From contig JAFDGR010000005.1 of assembly GCA_019309145.1 (NCBI GenBank), positions 1 to 44,280 on the forward strand: 44,280 nucleotides of DNA, in the 5' to 3' direction. Made by a program: the position numbers and the translations under genes. Of this stretch, positions 33,188 to 41,839 are shown in pieces. The notes under the pieces are model-generated. The model saw only the letters and a program-made list of their open reading frames with translations. It was not told the origin of the DNA and did no database searches. Each line of letters begins with the position of its first letter. Within the stretch, counting starts at the first letter, position 1. This DNA comes from Deltaproteobacteria bacterium (GTDB taxonomy: Bacteria; Desulfobacterota; DSM-4660; Desulfatiglandales; Desulfatiglandaceae).

Positions 33188-34677
33188 GTCAGCACTATCC
33201 TGTTCTGCTTGTCACGGTTCCCCTCCTCTCCGCCTTCATTATCAGCGGGCTGAGCTGGGTAAAGAAGTCGCTCTGTTTTCCAATGGCCTTTCTGGCCCTC
33301 GGCACTTCTGTATTCTGTGCCATTGGGCTCCTTTTCAGGGTCCTTGATCTGGGTCTTATTGAATACCACCTGGGAGGGTGGATGCCTCCCTGGGGTATTG
33401 CCTACCGCGTCGACCTCCTGAACGCTCTGGTCCTGGTAGCCGTTTCATCAGTGGCCTTTTTAAACCTCTTTGCCACGTACAAGACCGTTCAAAGAGACCT
33501 GCCCGAAAAGAAGGGCATCTTCTATGCCCTTTACGTCCTTTTTGTCACGGGTTTGATGGGCATTACCGTCACCGGGGATGTGTTCAATCTTTATGTTCTC
33601 CTGGAGATTGCCTCCCTCACGGCCTATGCCCTCATTGGCCTTGGCAACCCCGACAGGGCACCCCTGGCCAGTCTGAACTACGTCTTTATCGGGACCATCG
33701 GCGCCTGTTTCTATCTCCTGGGCATCGGGTACCTTTATATCATGACCGGCTCCCTCAATATGGCGGATATCGCCTCTCTTCTCCCTCCCATCTATCATTC
33801 AAAGGCCGTGCTCGTGGCATTCATATTCTGTATGGTGGGAGTCTGCATAAAAATGGCCTTTTTCCCCCTCCATGCATGGCTTCCAAACGCATATACTTTT
33901 GCTCCCGATCCGGCCAGCAGTGTCATCGCACCCCTGATGACCAAGGTCATGGTCTATGTGATGATTCGCCTGATCTTCTCAGTATTTCTGCCGGACTTCA
34001 GCTTCCACGTGCTCCATATAGACCATGCTATTGTGTGGCTGGCGTGCCTCGCCATTGTCATGGGATCGCTCCTGGCCCTTGCCCAGACAAATCTGAAAAG
34101 GATGCTCACGTACATCATTGTTTCCGAGATCGGCTACATGGTCGGCGGGGTCTGGCTTGGAAATCGACTCGGGATGAGCGGCGCGATCCTTCATATCCTC
34201 AATGATGCGATTATGACCCTGTGCCTTTTTCTCGCTGTGGGCAATATCGCCTACAAGCTTCAAAGAGTTGATTTCCAACACCTCAAGGGACTGTTTCGGA
34301 AGATGCCCGTGACCATGGCTGCGTTTGTGACCGGAGCGCTCAGTGTTATCGGCGTGCCTCCTACCTGTGGTTTTTTCAGCAAGTGGTACCTCATTTCCGG
34401 CGCCATCCACGCGGGACAGTATGGCTTCATGGGCGCCCTCCTTTTCAGCAGTCTTGTAAACGTCGTGCTTTTTTTCAGGGTCATTGAAATTGCCTACTTC
34501 GAACCTATGAATACGCACCATGGCGCTGTTTCGGGAAAAGGTGTCATGGAAGAAGCCCCGCTTTCCATGCTGGTCCCTTTGCTGATTGTAGCGGTGAGCC
34601 TGCTCGTGGTCGGCATCTATAGCGGCACTATCGTGAACCACCTGATCGTCCCTGTCCTGCCGAAAGGAATCGGTTAA
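33184..34677 (+). CDS. Mrp/Mnh antiporter subunit D (first copy)
   Basis: This 497-residue protein of about 14 TM helices belongs to the proton-pumping NADH-quinone oxidoreductase M/N/L family. VFNLYVLLEIASLTAYALIG contains the conserved Glu of TM5; MAFFPLHAWLPNAYTFAPDP and MLTYIIVSEIGYM-like segments match MrpD. It should conduct ions across the inner membrane. It is the first of three D-type subunits in the operon. Confidence 0.92.
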   Translation: MSQHYPVLLVTVPLLSAFIISGLSWVKKSLCFPMAFLALGTSVFCAIGLLFRVLDLGLIEYHLGGWMPPWGIAYRVDLLNALVLVAVSSVAFLNLFATYKTVQRDLPEKKGIFYALYVLFVTGLMGITVTGDVFNLYVLLEIASLTAYALIGLGNPDRAPLASLNYVFIGTIGACFYLLGIGYLYIMTGSLNMADIASLLPPIYHSKAVLVAFIFCMVGVCIKMAFFPLHAWLPNAYTFAPDPASSVIAPLMTKVMVYVMIRLIFSVFLPDFSFHVLHIDHAIVWLACLAIVMGSLLALAQTNLKRMLTYIIVSEIGYMVGGVWLGNRLGMSGAILHILNDAIMTLCLFLAVGNIAYKLQRVDFQHLKGLFRKMPVTMAAFVTGALSVIGVPPTCGFFSKWYLISGAIHAGQYGFMGALLFSSLVNVVLFFRVIEIAYFEPMNTHHGAVSGKGVMEEAPLSMLVPLLIVAVSLLVVGIYSGTIVNHLIVPVLPKGIG

Positions 34678-36143
34678 TGGAGGCCATTCATTCCATAAGA
34701 CCATTGCTGGCCGTACTGGTATCCATCTGCGCGGTCCCACTGATCGCCTCGAGCCGCAAAGCAAACACCCGCGAAGGGTGGACCTTTGCCGCGGCAATAC
34801 TCAAATTTGTCATTGTCGTGTCCATGCTTCCTGCCGTGCTCCGGGGAGCCCAATTCACTTTTACGCTCTGGGAATTTCTCCCCGGGGCATCTATAGCGTT
34901 CAAGGTCGATTCACTGGGTATGCTGTTCGGGTTGGTAGCCTCTTCTTTATGGATTATCACCAGCGCTTACTCGGTTGGTTACATGCGCGGCCTCAAAGAA
35001 CACAGCCAGTCCCGGTATTTCTGCTTCTTTGCCCTGGCCCTTTCCGCAACCATCGGTGCAGCCTTTTCCGCGAACCTGCTCACCCTCTATCTCTTTTACG
35101 AGATGCTCTCCCTGGCCACCTATCCTCTGGTGACTCATCACCAGGACCAGGAGGCCAGGCGGTCAGGACGGAAGTACCTGACCTATATTCTCGGCACCTC
35201 CATCGGACTGGTCCTCCCTGCCATGCTGATCGTATACCATCTCACCGGCAGCCTGGAATTTACGGCCCAAGGCCTCCTCGCGGGCAAGGCTTCCAAGGGT
35301 CTTATAACACTGCTTCTTTTCATGCTTCTTTTTGGTTTTGCCAAGGCCGCCATCATGCCGTTTCATGCCTGGCTTCCCGCTGCCATGGTTGCCCCAACAC
35401 CCGTGAGCGCATTACTCCACGCGGTCGCCGTGGTGAAAGTGGGAGTCTTCAGTATTGTGCGGATCCTAACGGGTGTCTTCGGCGTAGAGCTCCTTTCTTC
35501 GTTTCACCTTGGCACCGCTGTCTGTTACATCGCATCTTTTACCATCCTGGTTGGGTCTCTTATTGCCCTGTCTCAAGATGAATTGAAGAGACGCCTTGCC
35601 TTTTCAACCATTAGTCAACTCTCTTATATCGTGCTCGGTGTCGCCCTTCTTTCCCCGAAAGGCATGACTGGAGGGATCGTCCACATCGCCATGCATGCCT
35701 TTGGAAAAATCACCCTCTTCTTCTGCGCGGGCGCCATCTTTGTGGGCACTGGGAAAAAATATATCAGTGAAATGGTAGGGATAGGCAGGAGAATGCCGGT
35801 AACCATGGCCGCTTTTTTCGTCGGTTCCCTCAGCGTTATCGGGCTCCCGCCCACGGGCGGCTTTTTCAGCAAATGGTACCTGGTTCTCGGAACGCTCCAG
35901 GGAAATCAATGGCCGATGCTCGTCGTGTTGCTCCTGAGTTCTCTCCTGAACGCGGCCTATTTTCTGCCCGTGGTTTACAAAGCCTTTTTCTGTACGGAGG
36001 AAGAGGCTCAGTTTGAAAACAAGATGCAGGAAGGCCCCCTTTGGTGTGTCGCACCGCTCGTTTTAACGGCTGTTCTCTCTGTCTTCTTGTTCTTTTATCC
36101 TGACATCTTTTTCCGGCTTGCTAAAATGGCCATTGGGATGTAA
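34677..36143 (+). CDS. Mrp/Mnh antiporter D-type subunit (second copy)
   Basis: This 488-residue homologue of MrpD/NuoM has LFYEMLSLATYPLV with the key Glu, AIMPFHAWLPAAMVAPTP with the Lys-and-His-containing broken helix region upstream, and RRLAFSTISQLSYIV. Its start shares a base with the previous stop (TAATGG). It differs clearly from the first copy, so it is not a recent duplicate, and probably forms a second ion channel. Confidence 0.92.
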   Translation: MEAIHSIRPLLAVLVSICAVPLIASSRKANTREGWTFAAAILKFVIVVSMLPAVLRGAQFTFTLWEFLPGASIAFKVDSLGMLFGLVASSLWIITSAYSVGYMRGLKEHSQSRYFCFFALALSATIGAAFSANLLTLYLFYEMLSLATYPLVTHHQDQEARRSGRKYLTYILGTSIGLVLPAMLIVYHLTGSLEFTAQGLLAGKASKGLITLLLFMLLFGFAKAAIMPFHAWLPAAMVAPTPVSALLHAVAVVKVGVFSIVRILTGVFGVELLSSFHLGTAVCYIASFTILVGSLIALSQDELKRRLAFSTISQLSYIVLGVALLSPKGMTGGIVHIAMHAFGKITLFFCAGAIFVGTGKKYISEMVGIGRRMPVTMAAFFVGSLSVIGLPPTGGFFSKWYLVLGTLQGNQWPMLVVLLLSSLLNAAYFLPVVYKAFFCTEEEAQFENKMQEGPLWCVAPLVLTAVLSVFLFFYPDIFFRLAKMAIGM

Positions 36144-36203
36144 GAGAGGCGTCTTCTTGAAAATTGATTGGTACTCCCTGACGAATTCTGCACTGGAGGT
36201 AAC

Positions 36204-36455
36204 ATGGAACAAAAAAAGGAATTCGATTTTTTTGACCGGCCTGAAACTATCAGGAAGCTCTGGATTTTGCTGTATGTTTTTTGCGGGCTTACGCTCGTAC
36301 CTGACTTTTTTACCCACAGGGAGGCACACTTCGGAGTAGACGGTTTCTTCGGCTTTTACGGATTCCTCGGCTTCATTTCCTGTGTCGTCCTTATCCTGTT
36401 TTCAAAGCTGGTCGGATTGTTCCTCAAGGTAAAAGAGAACTACTATGACAAGTAA
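36204..36455 (+). CDS. small two-helix membrane protein of the antiporter operon
   Basis: This 83-residue protein starts MEQKKEFDFFDRPETIRK, has two hydrophobic helices (LWILLYVFCGLTLVPDFF and FGFLGFISCVVLILFSKLVG approximately) and a short charged tail. The ATG at 36204 has GGAGG four bases upstream. It overlaps the next antiporter gene by 11 bp. I do not recognise a named family; its place between two D-type subunits suggests an accessory subunit. Confidence 0.75.
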   Translation: MEQKKEFDFFDRPETIRKLWILLYVFCGLTLVPDFFTHREAHFGVDGFFGFYGFLGFISCVVLILFSKLVGLFLKVKENYYDK

Positions 36456-38208
36456 TGTTCCCCCTGCAGCATTATTGATCCTGGGTGCCCTGCTCGTGCC
36501 CTTTTTCAGAGGAAAGGCGAAATCCTATTACGTGATACTCCTGCCTGCTGCCGCCTTCTTCCTTATCTTCCAACTGGAACCCGGTTCCTCGTGGCATACC
36601 CACTTTTTCGGCTTTGATCTCACCTTCCTGAGGGTCGATAAACTGAGCAAGGTCTTCGGCTACATCTTTACCTTGAACGCCTTTGCCGCCTTCATTTATG
36701 CCTTTTACCTCAAGGACAACACCCAGCACATGGCAGCCCTTTTTTATATCGGGAGTTCTCTTGGTGTTGTATTCGCAGGAGACCTGGTTTCCCTCTATTT
36801 TTTCTGGGAGGGAATGGCGGTTGCATCCACCTTCCTCATCCTGGCGAGAAAAACAGTCAAGGCACAGGCAGCGGGCATGCGTTATATCATGGTCCATGTC
36901 TTTGGAGGGTTGTGCCTCCTCGCAGGTATCGTGCTCTTTATTTCTGAAACCGGATCTATCGCCTTTAACGGCATGGGAGACAGGAATTTGGGCACCTACC
37001 TGATCCTGATCGGTTTCCTGGTGAATGCCGCGGCTCCACCCTTTTCTGCATGGCTCCCGGATGCCTACCCTGAGGCCACGGTCACCGGAGGAGTCATCCT
37101 GAGCGCTTACACCACGAAAACGGCCGTCTATACCCTGGTGCGCGGGTTTCCCGGTTGGGAAATCCTGATCTGGATCGGCTGTATCATGACCATTTACGGC
37201 ATCATCTATGCCTTGTTGGAAAATGACGCGAGGAGGATCCTCGCCTATAGCATCATCAACCAGGTGGGTTTTATGATCACGGGCGTGGGAATAGGGACCA
37301 TGATGTCGCTGAACGGCACGGTTGCACATGCCTTCTGCCACATCATCTATAAGGCGCTTCTGTGGATGTCCGCCGGATCGGTGCTCTATATGACGGGAAA
37401 GAGTAAGTGCACGGACCTGGGCGGCCTTTACAAGACCATGCCGTGGACCCTCATATTCGGAGCGGTTGGTGCTCTTTCTATTTCCGCTTTCCCTGCAACC
37501 AGTGGCTTTACCAGCAAGTCCCTTATCATTGATGGTGCAATCCATGAACACCTGGCATGGGCATGGCTGGTCCTCGAAATAGCATCTGCAGGTGTCTTCC
37601 TGCACGCAGGGATAAAGTTTCCTTACTTTGTCTTTTTCGCAAAGGATAAGGGTTTACGGCCAGGTGAAACCAATAAATCAATGCTCCTCGCCATGGCCTT
37701 CATGTCCTTTTTATGCATCTTCCTGGGAGTATTTCCCCGGCCCCTGTACAATATCCTGCCCTTTCCGGTCCATTACAATGCGTACACATTCGTGCATGTC
37801 ATCTCCCAGCTTCAGCTTCTCATCTTTTCGGCCCTGGTATTTTTCCTCTTTCTGCCCCTTCTCAAGAGAACAGAAACCATCTCCATTGATACGGATTGGT
37901 TTTACCGGAAAGGTGGCCGCCTGGTTTATCAGATCATGGATCTGGGCCTGAACGGCATCAACAGATACTCCGACCGCATTTTTGTGAAAGGGGTTGCAGG
38001 TATCTTGGGACGTTTTGCCAGAGACGGTATTGCAAGGCTCACCCTTCTTCCCTTTGTCACGTACTGGTACCTGAAGGGTATTCGCTATAAAAGGCTTGAA
38101 ATCAAGAAGGCCAGCCTTTATTACAATATTGAAAGGGGCGTCATACCGGCGGGAATCGGGGCAGGCATGGCAGCCCTATTCCTGGTCATTATTTTTCTCT
38201 TAAGTTAA
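36445..38208 (+). CDS. Mrp/Mnh antiporter D-type subunit (third copy, long)
   Basis: This 587-residue protein again has the NuoL/M/N core: LYFFWEGMAVASTFLILARK with the conserved Glu, APPFSAWLPDAYPEATVTGG, RRILAYSIINQVGFM. A C-terminal extension of about 150 residues after the core has a soluble segment (IDTDWFYRKGGRLVYQIMD) and a terminal TM helix, as in NuoL/MrpA-like subunits. It ends the operon. Confidence 0.92.
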   Translation: MTSNVPPAALLILGALLVPFFRGKAKSYYVILLPAAAFFLIFQLEPGSSWHTHFFGFDLTFLRVDKLSKVFGYIFTLNAFAAFIYAFYLKDNTQHMAALFYIGSSLGVVFAGDLVSLYFFWEGMAVASTFLILARKTVKAQAAGMRYIMVHVFGGLCLLAGIVLFISETGSIAFNGMGDRNLGTYLILIGFLVNAAAPPFSAWLPDAYPEATVTGGVILSAYTTKTAVYTLVRGFPGWEILIWIGCIMTIYGIIYALLENDARRILAYSIINQVGFMITGVGIGTMMSLNGTVAHAFCHIIYKALLWMSAGSVLYMTGKSKCTDLGGLYKTMPWTLIFGAVGALSISAFPATSGFTSKSLIIDGAIHEHLAWAWLVLEIASAGVFLHAGIKFPYFVFFAKDKGLRPGETNKSMLLAMAFMSFLCIFLGVFPRPLYNILPFPVHYNAYTFVHVISQLQLLIFSALVFFLFLPLLKRTETISIDTDWFYRKGGRLVYQIMDLGLNGINRYSDRIFVKGVAGILGRFARDGIARLTLLPFVTYWYLKGIRYKRLEIKKASLYYNIERGVIPAGIGAGMAALFLVIIFLLS

Positions 38209-38255
38209 TATATTCACTCGGATGTGACATTTCTTCGGCAACAGGAGGGAATTGT

Positions 38256-38741
38256 ATGGTTTCGCTGAATGATCTCAAGAAAATCTGGCTGATGGCTTCT
38301 CTCGAAGAGCCGCTGCTGGAAAAACTGCGGCCGTTGGCTCAACTCCGCCTGTTTGGCGAAAAAGCCGTACTCTTTGAAGAAGGTCAGGAAGCCGAAACCT
38401 TGTACATGCTCCTGACCGGCAAGGTGCTTTTGGAACTAAAGGCATCTGACACCATTATGATCTCTCTTGAAGCAATGAAACCGGGTGACCCTTTTGGCTG
38501 GTCGGCGATTGTGCCAGGCTCATTATACACGGCCAATGCAACGTGCTCCGAGCCTTGTGAATTAATTACCATACCGGGGAAAGAATTGCGGAAAATCATG
38601 GACGAAAACCATCTGCTTGGTTACCGGATTATGGAGGGTATTTCAAAAATTCTCCAAACACGGCTCTTGACGAGAACAGACCAATTCCTCAAGACCTTTC
38701 AGCAACTTCCTGACATGGCAAAATTATTTCACAAGGAATGA
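38256..38741 (+). CDS. stand-alone cyclic nucleotide-binding domain protein
   Basis: This 161-residue protein matches the cNMP-binding fold of Crp/Fnr proteins: EKAVLFEEGQEAETLYMLLTG, GDPFGWSAIVPG and a C-terminal dimer-like helix. No helix-turn-helix follows. The phosphate-binding cassette is not the classical RAA type, so ligand binding is uncertain. CAGGAGGG lies six bases upstream of the ATG. It follows the antiporter operon by 47 bp and may regulate it or another protein. Confidence 0.85.
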   Translation: MVSLNDLKKIWLMASLEEPLLEKLRPLAQLRLFGEKAVLFEEGQEAETLYMLLTGKVLLELKASDTIMISLEAMKPGDPFGWSAIVPGSLYTANATCSEPCELITIPGKELRKIMDENHLLGYRIMEGISKILQTRLLTRTDQFLKTFQQLPDMAKLFHKE

Positions 38742-38767
38742 CACTCAGGGCGGCCCGGCAGATTCCC

Positions 38768-40069
38768 TCAATCAGGCAGCATGTCATAGAAATAGCGCAT
38801 GGTATCGGACCGCGTGACAATACCGATTAAATCCCCGTTTTCTACGACCGGGAGGCGGCCGATATCGTGCTTGATCATTATGCGGGCGGCTTGAAGCACA
38901 CTGCTTTCCGGTGGGATATCAAAGACTTTTCCTGACATGAATGCCTTGGCAGGGGCCTTCAGTTGTGACGCCTTCTTCACCTTCCTGAAATCTCTCCGGG
39001 AGATAATCCCGGCGATCTTCTTTCCCTCCACCACCGGCACTCCCGTATACCCGGTTTTCCGCAAAATGGCTGCCACCTCTTCCATCGGCGTTTCCAGTGA
39101 AACCGTCATGACCGGGAAGGACATGAGATCACCGATCCGGACTGAAGACTGCTGATTGCCTTTGATCAGTTCAACAATCCATTCTTCCACCGCATCCGGA
39201 TTGACCTTCCTGAGCAACGCCGATCCCGCACCAGGGTGACCGCCTCCTCCCATACTTCGCATGATCATCCCCATATTCAGTCCTGCAACTTCACTCCTGC
39301 CGATGACCATGGTGCGGGCCTTGCCACGATCGGTAAAAATCCCGAACGCGGCATCCACGTTGACGATATCCTGGTACATGTCCACCACCACCGCAAGCCC
39401 CGGGGTATGCCCTTCAATGGGGACCTTGTTGATACTGATATGATAGCCGTTCAGCTTTGTTCTCCTGGAGTGCTGCAGCATTTCAAAGAGGATCTGTTTC
39501 TGCTTGAGGCCATATGCCGGCCGCAGGAAATTCTTCAGAACATTGAGATCAGCCTGCTGTTCCAGGAGATATGCTGCCGCTCTGGCATCCTTTGCAGTGG
39601 TGTTGGAAAAAGTCAAATTACCGGTATCTTCGTAAATGCCTGCCAGGAAAAGAGTTGCCTGGATGGGAGATATCCTGGCTTCCCCCTTCTCCATCTCCGC
39701 CACAAGCAGCGTGGTGGCGGATCCAACATTTTCCTGATACAGCACGGTCGCCTGAATATCATCGCTCCGGTGCTCATGATGATCCCAGACATGGATCTCC
39801 ACACCTGGTCTTGCAAGAAGATCACTTATTCCTTCCACCCTGGCGCGTTGTGCCGTATCTACGACAACCAGCCTTGTCACCTTTTCCAGGTCAATAGCGC
39901 CCAAATCTAACAATGGAAAAAGGTCTTTATGAATGGACAGGAACGCACGTACATTCGGGTTGAGGGTCTTCGGCACGATGGGTGTGGCGTGGGGATAAAT
40001 GATGGAAGCTGCCACAAGGGATGACAGCGCATCGAAATCGGCGTTCTTGTGGGTGACTATTATTTCCAT
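38768..40069 (-). CDS. DHH-DHHA1-CBS-CBS protein
   Basis: This 433-residue protein has a DHH phosphoesterase domain (THKNADFDALSS, VVVDTA, WDHHEHR, EDTGNL), a DHHA1 domain with GGGGHPGAGSALL, and two CBS domains (SFPVMTVSLETPMEEVA, FDIPPESSVLQAARIM). In many Deltaproteobacteria this set is fused to a CCA-adding nucleotidyltransferase of about 400 more residues. Here the gene stops after CBS2 with no such domain. The ATG at 40069 fits the family's start; the frame opens earlier at 40126. A role in nanoRNA or cyclic dinucleotide hydrolysis with adenine-nucleotide sensing is inferred. Confidence 0.9.
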   Translation of the reverse strand: MEIIVTHKNADFDALSSLVAASIIYPHATPIVPKTLNPNVRAFLSIHKDLFPLLDLGAIDLEKVTRLVVVDTAQRARVEGISDLLARPGVEIHVWDHHEHRSDDIQATVLYQENVGSATTLLVAEMEKGEARISPIQATLFLAGIYEDTGNLTFSNTTAKDARAAAYLLEQQADLNVLKNFLRPAYGLKQKQILFEMLQHSRRTKLNGYHISINKVPIEGHTPGLAVVVDMYQDIVNVDAAFGIFTDRGKARTMVIGRSEVAGLNMGMIMRSMGGGGHPGAGSALLRKVNPDAVEEWIVELIKGNQQSSVRIGDLMSFPVMTVSLETPMEEVAAILRKTGYTGVPVVEGKKIAGIISRRDFRKVKKASQLKAPAKAFMSGKVFDIPPESSVLQAARIMIKHDIGRLPVVENGDLIGIVTRSDTMRYFYDMLPD

Positions 40070-40168
40070 GGCTCCTCTTTTTTCCCCTTCCCTTTGAGCC
40101 TCCATAGCAATCATGAATTCACCCAAATCAAGGAGCCGGAGAGAATTTCCAGGTGGAATAATTTCTTC

Positions 40169-41140
40169 TCATTCACCTGTATCCGCGAAAAGGGCATTCA
40201 CTCTCTTTTCAAGTGCATCCCTGATCTCACGCATAAAGGCAATCCCTTTTCCCGCAGGATCGGGGATATCCCACTCCTCCGCCCTGACGCCGGGGAACAG
40301 GGGGCAGGCGTCTTCACAACCCATGGATACCATCAATGCAGGATCAAAAACTCCCTGGATTGCCTCCAATGATGTGGGCTTCCGGTAGGCCATATCAATA
40401 CCCTTTTCGCTCATGGCCTTGATCATGTCCGCATTGATTTCTGCTGCCGGTGCACTCCCCGCACTTTCAACATCAAGTCGATCCCCGAAATAGAATTGCG
40501 CAAAACCACTCGCCATCTGGCTTCGGCAGGCATTTTCCCTGCAGACGAAGAGGACCTGTTTTCTCCTCAGTTCCGGTTCGATAAGCTCGGCCGCTTTTTC
40601 CCTTGCATCGGCAAACGCGGTAGGATGGTGATCTATATCTCCCACGTGCTCTATCATTCTATATCCCAGGGTTCCCTCAAAATGAGCACCGACCGCGTCG
40701 AAAAAATACTTGGCTGTCATCTGCGTTCCTTCAAAAAGGTTTTTCCCTTTTGTGGCGCCTACCGCCAGCAGGAAGCCTTTACGCCACTTGCGTCCCGGAT
40801 CAGTGAGTTTATGGGTATATTTCCTGGCCCACAGGGCCTGGGACCGGTCGATCAGGGCCTTCAACTGGGCCGTAGGGCCGTAGAAAAACATGGGGGTTGC
40901 CATGACGATGAGGTCGGCTTTCCAGAGCAGGTGATATACCTCCTGCATATCATCTTCCAACGGGCAAAACCCCTTCCGGTCACAAGTCCCACATTCCTGG
41001 CACGGATCGATATGCATTCGCGCCACATCCAGTTGCCGGGTGTGGGCACCCCGTTTCGCCGCCTCTTCGAGGAAGGTAGAAAGCAGAGATGCAGTGTTTC
41101 CCTTTTTTCGTGGACTTCCCTGTAATCCGAGAACAAACAT
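40169..41140 (-). CDS. NADPH-dependent FMN reductase fused to arsenate reductase-type LMW phosphatase
   Basis: This 323-residue fusion has an N-terminal flavodoxin-like domain (GLQGSPRKKGNT, then Cys47, Cys50, Cys53 and Cys59 in CQECGTC, and ATPMFFYGPTAQLKALIDR) of the iron-sulfur flavoprotein family. The C-terminal domain (about 194-320) has the CX5R loop Cys200-Arg206 (FVCRENACRSQMA), the later Cys in SMGCEDACP, and WDIPDPAGK, as in thioredoxin-linked ArsC. The ArsC-like part should reduce arsenate with a thiol donor; the flavin domain may supply electrons. The adjacent Grx-FTR gene offers a thiol-reducing partner. This pairing in one chain is unusual. Confidence 0.9.
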   Translation of the reverse strand: MFVLGLQGSPRKKGNTASLLSTFLEEAAKRGAHTRQLDVARMHIDPCQECGTCDRKGFCPLEDDMQEVYHLLWKADLIVMATPMFFYGPTAQLKALIDRSQALWARKYTHKLTDPGRKWRKGFLLAVGATKGKNLFEGTQMTAKYFFDAVGAHFEGTLGYRMIEHVGDIDHHPTAFADAREKAAELIEPELRRKQVLFVCRENACRSQMASGFAQFYFGDRLDVESAGSAPAAEINADMIKAMSEKGIDMAYRKPTSLEAIQGVFDPALMVSMGCEDACPLFPGVRAEEWDIPDPAGKGIAFMREIRDALEKRVNALFADTGE

Positions 41141-41154
41141 CCGTCATGCTCCTT

Positions 41155-41730
41155 TTAAAAAGATGATTTTCTTCTTTCCGGGACATACACATGCGGAATC
41201 TTGTCCTCGTTCCACTCCTTTGAAACATAAAGATTGCAGTAGCAACTGCCATACTCCTTCACATCGGCCTCCCGATACACGCACGGACAGATAATATCCT
41301 TATCTTTTTCACGATCACCCGATGCCAGCCGGCAGGGGCAGGCCATGTATCCATACCGTTCTTTATTCACAAGGAGGGCTTCCAGGAGTTGAATGACGCG
41401 TTCCTTGTCCTTGTTGAAATAGTAGCCTTTTGGCTCCTGGATCTTTTTGAATGTCTCAAAAAGCAGTTCAACGTTGTTAGTAAGCCCGAGCGCCTCCCTG
41501 AGCTCGTCCTCTTTGTATCCCACAATGACTTTATCCCCGATAATGATGGTTGGAAACGAACAATTCGGGTTCCATTTTCTCACCTCTTCCAGGATGGCCG
41601 CCCGCTCTTCTCCTTCCAGCAAATCCACGTCCGTAAATTCATATTTCACCATGCAGTCATTCAAGAACCGTTTCGTGGCCTTGCAATGGCCGCAGGTGCT
41701 CAGCGAATACATTTTAACCGATTTTTCCAT
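41155..41730 (-). CDS. glutaredoxin fused to ferredoxin:thioredoxin reductase catalytic subunit
   Basis: This 191-residue protein has a glutaredoxin domain (redox site Cys13-Cys16 in STCGHCK, then FPTIIIGDK) followed by the FTR beta domain (about 100-185) with the ligands and redox cysteines Cys131, Cys133, Cys148, Cys150, Cys163 and Cys165 (ACPCRLAS, CPCVYR, CYC). FTR reduces thioredoxin-like disulfides with ferredoxin electrons through a [4Fe-4S] cluster, so the chain can reduce its own Grx domain. No FTR alpha subunit is present. The ATG at 41730 has GAGGG upstream. It sits between the YeeE pair and the ArsC fusion. Confidence 0.9.
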   Translation of the reverse strand: MEKSVKMYSLSTCGHCKATKRFLNDCMVKYEFTDVDLLEGEERAAILEEVRKWNPNCSFPTIIIGDKVIVGYKEDELREALGLTNNVELLFETFKKIQEPKGYYFNKDKERVIQLLEALLVNKERYGYMACPCRLASGDREKDKDIICPCVYREADVKEYGSCYCNLYVSKEWNEDKIPHVYVPERRKSSF

Positions 41731-41839
41731 GTCCCTCTCCCTTCTGTTCGTGCTGCGCATCACTCTCTCCCCTGAGTTGTTAGGAATAGACTGAAAGATT
41801 CATTTTGGCCATTGGTATTTGTCTCGAATTTCGGATTTC

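Noticed and set aside
33979-34797. 272-codon minus-strand frame
   Set aside because: It is His- and Glu-rich shadow of the first D-type subunit and subunit junction, without a start signal.
36472-37605. 377-codon minus-strand frame
   Set aside because: It is antisense to the third D-type antiporter subunit and shows only charged, motif-free sequence.
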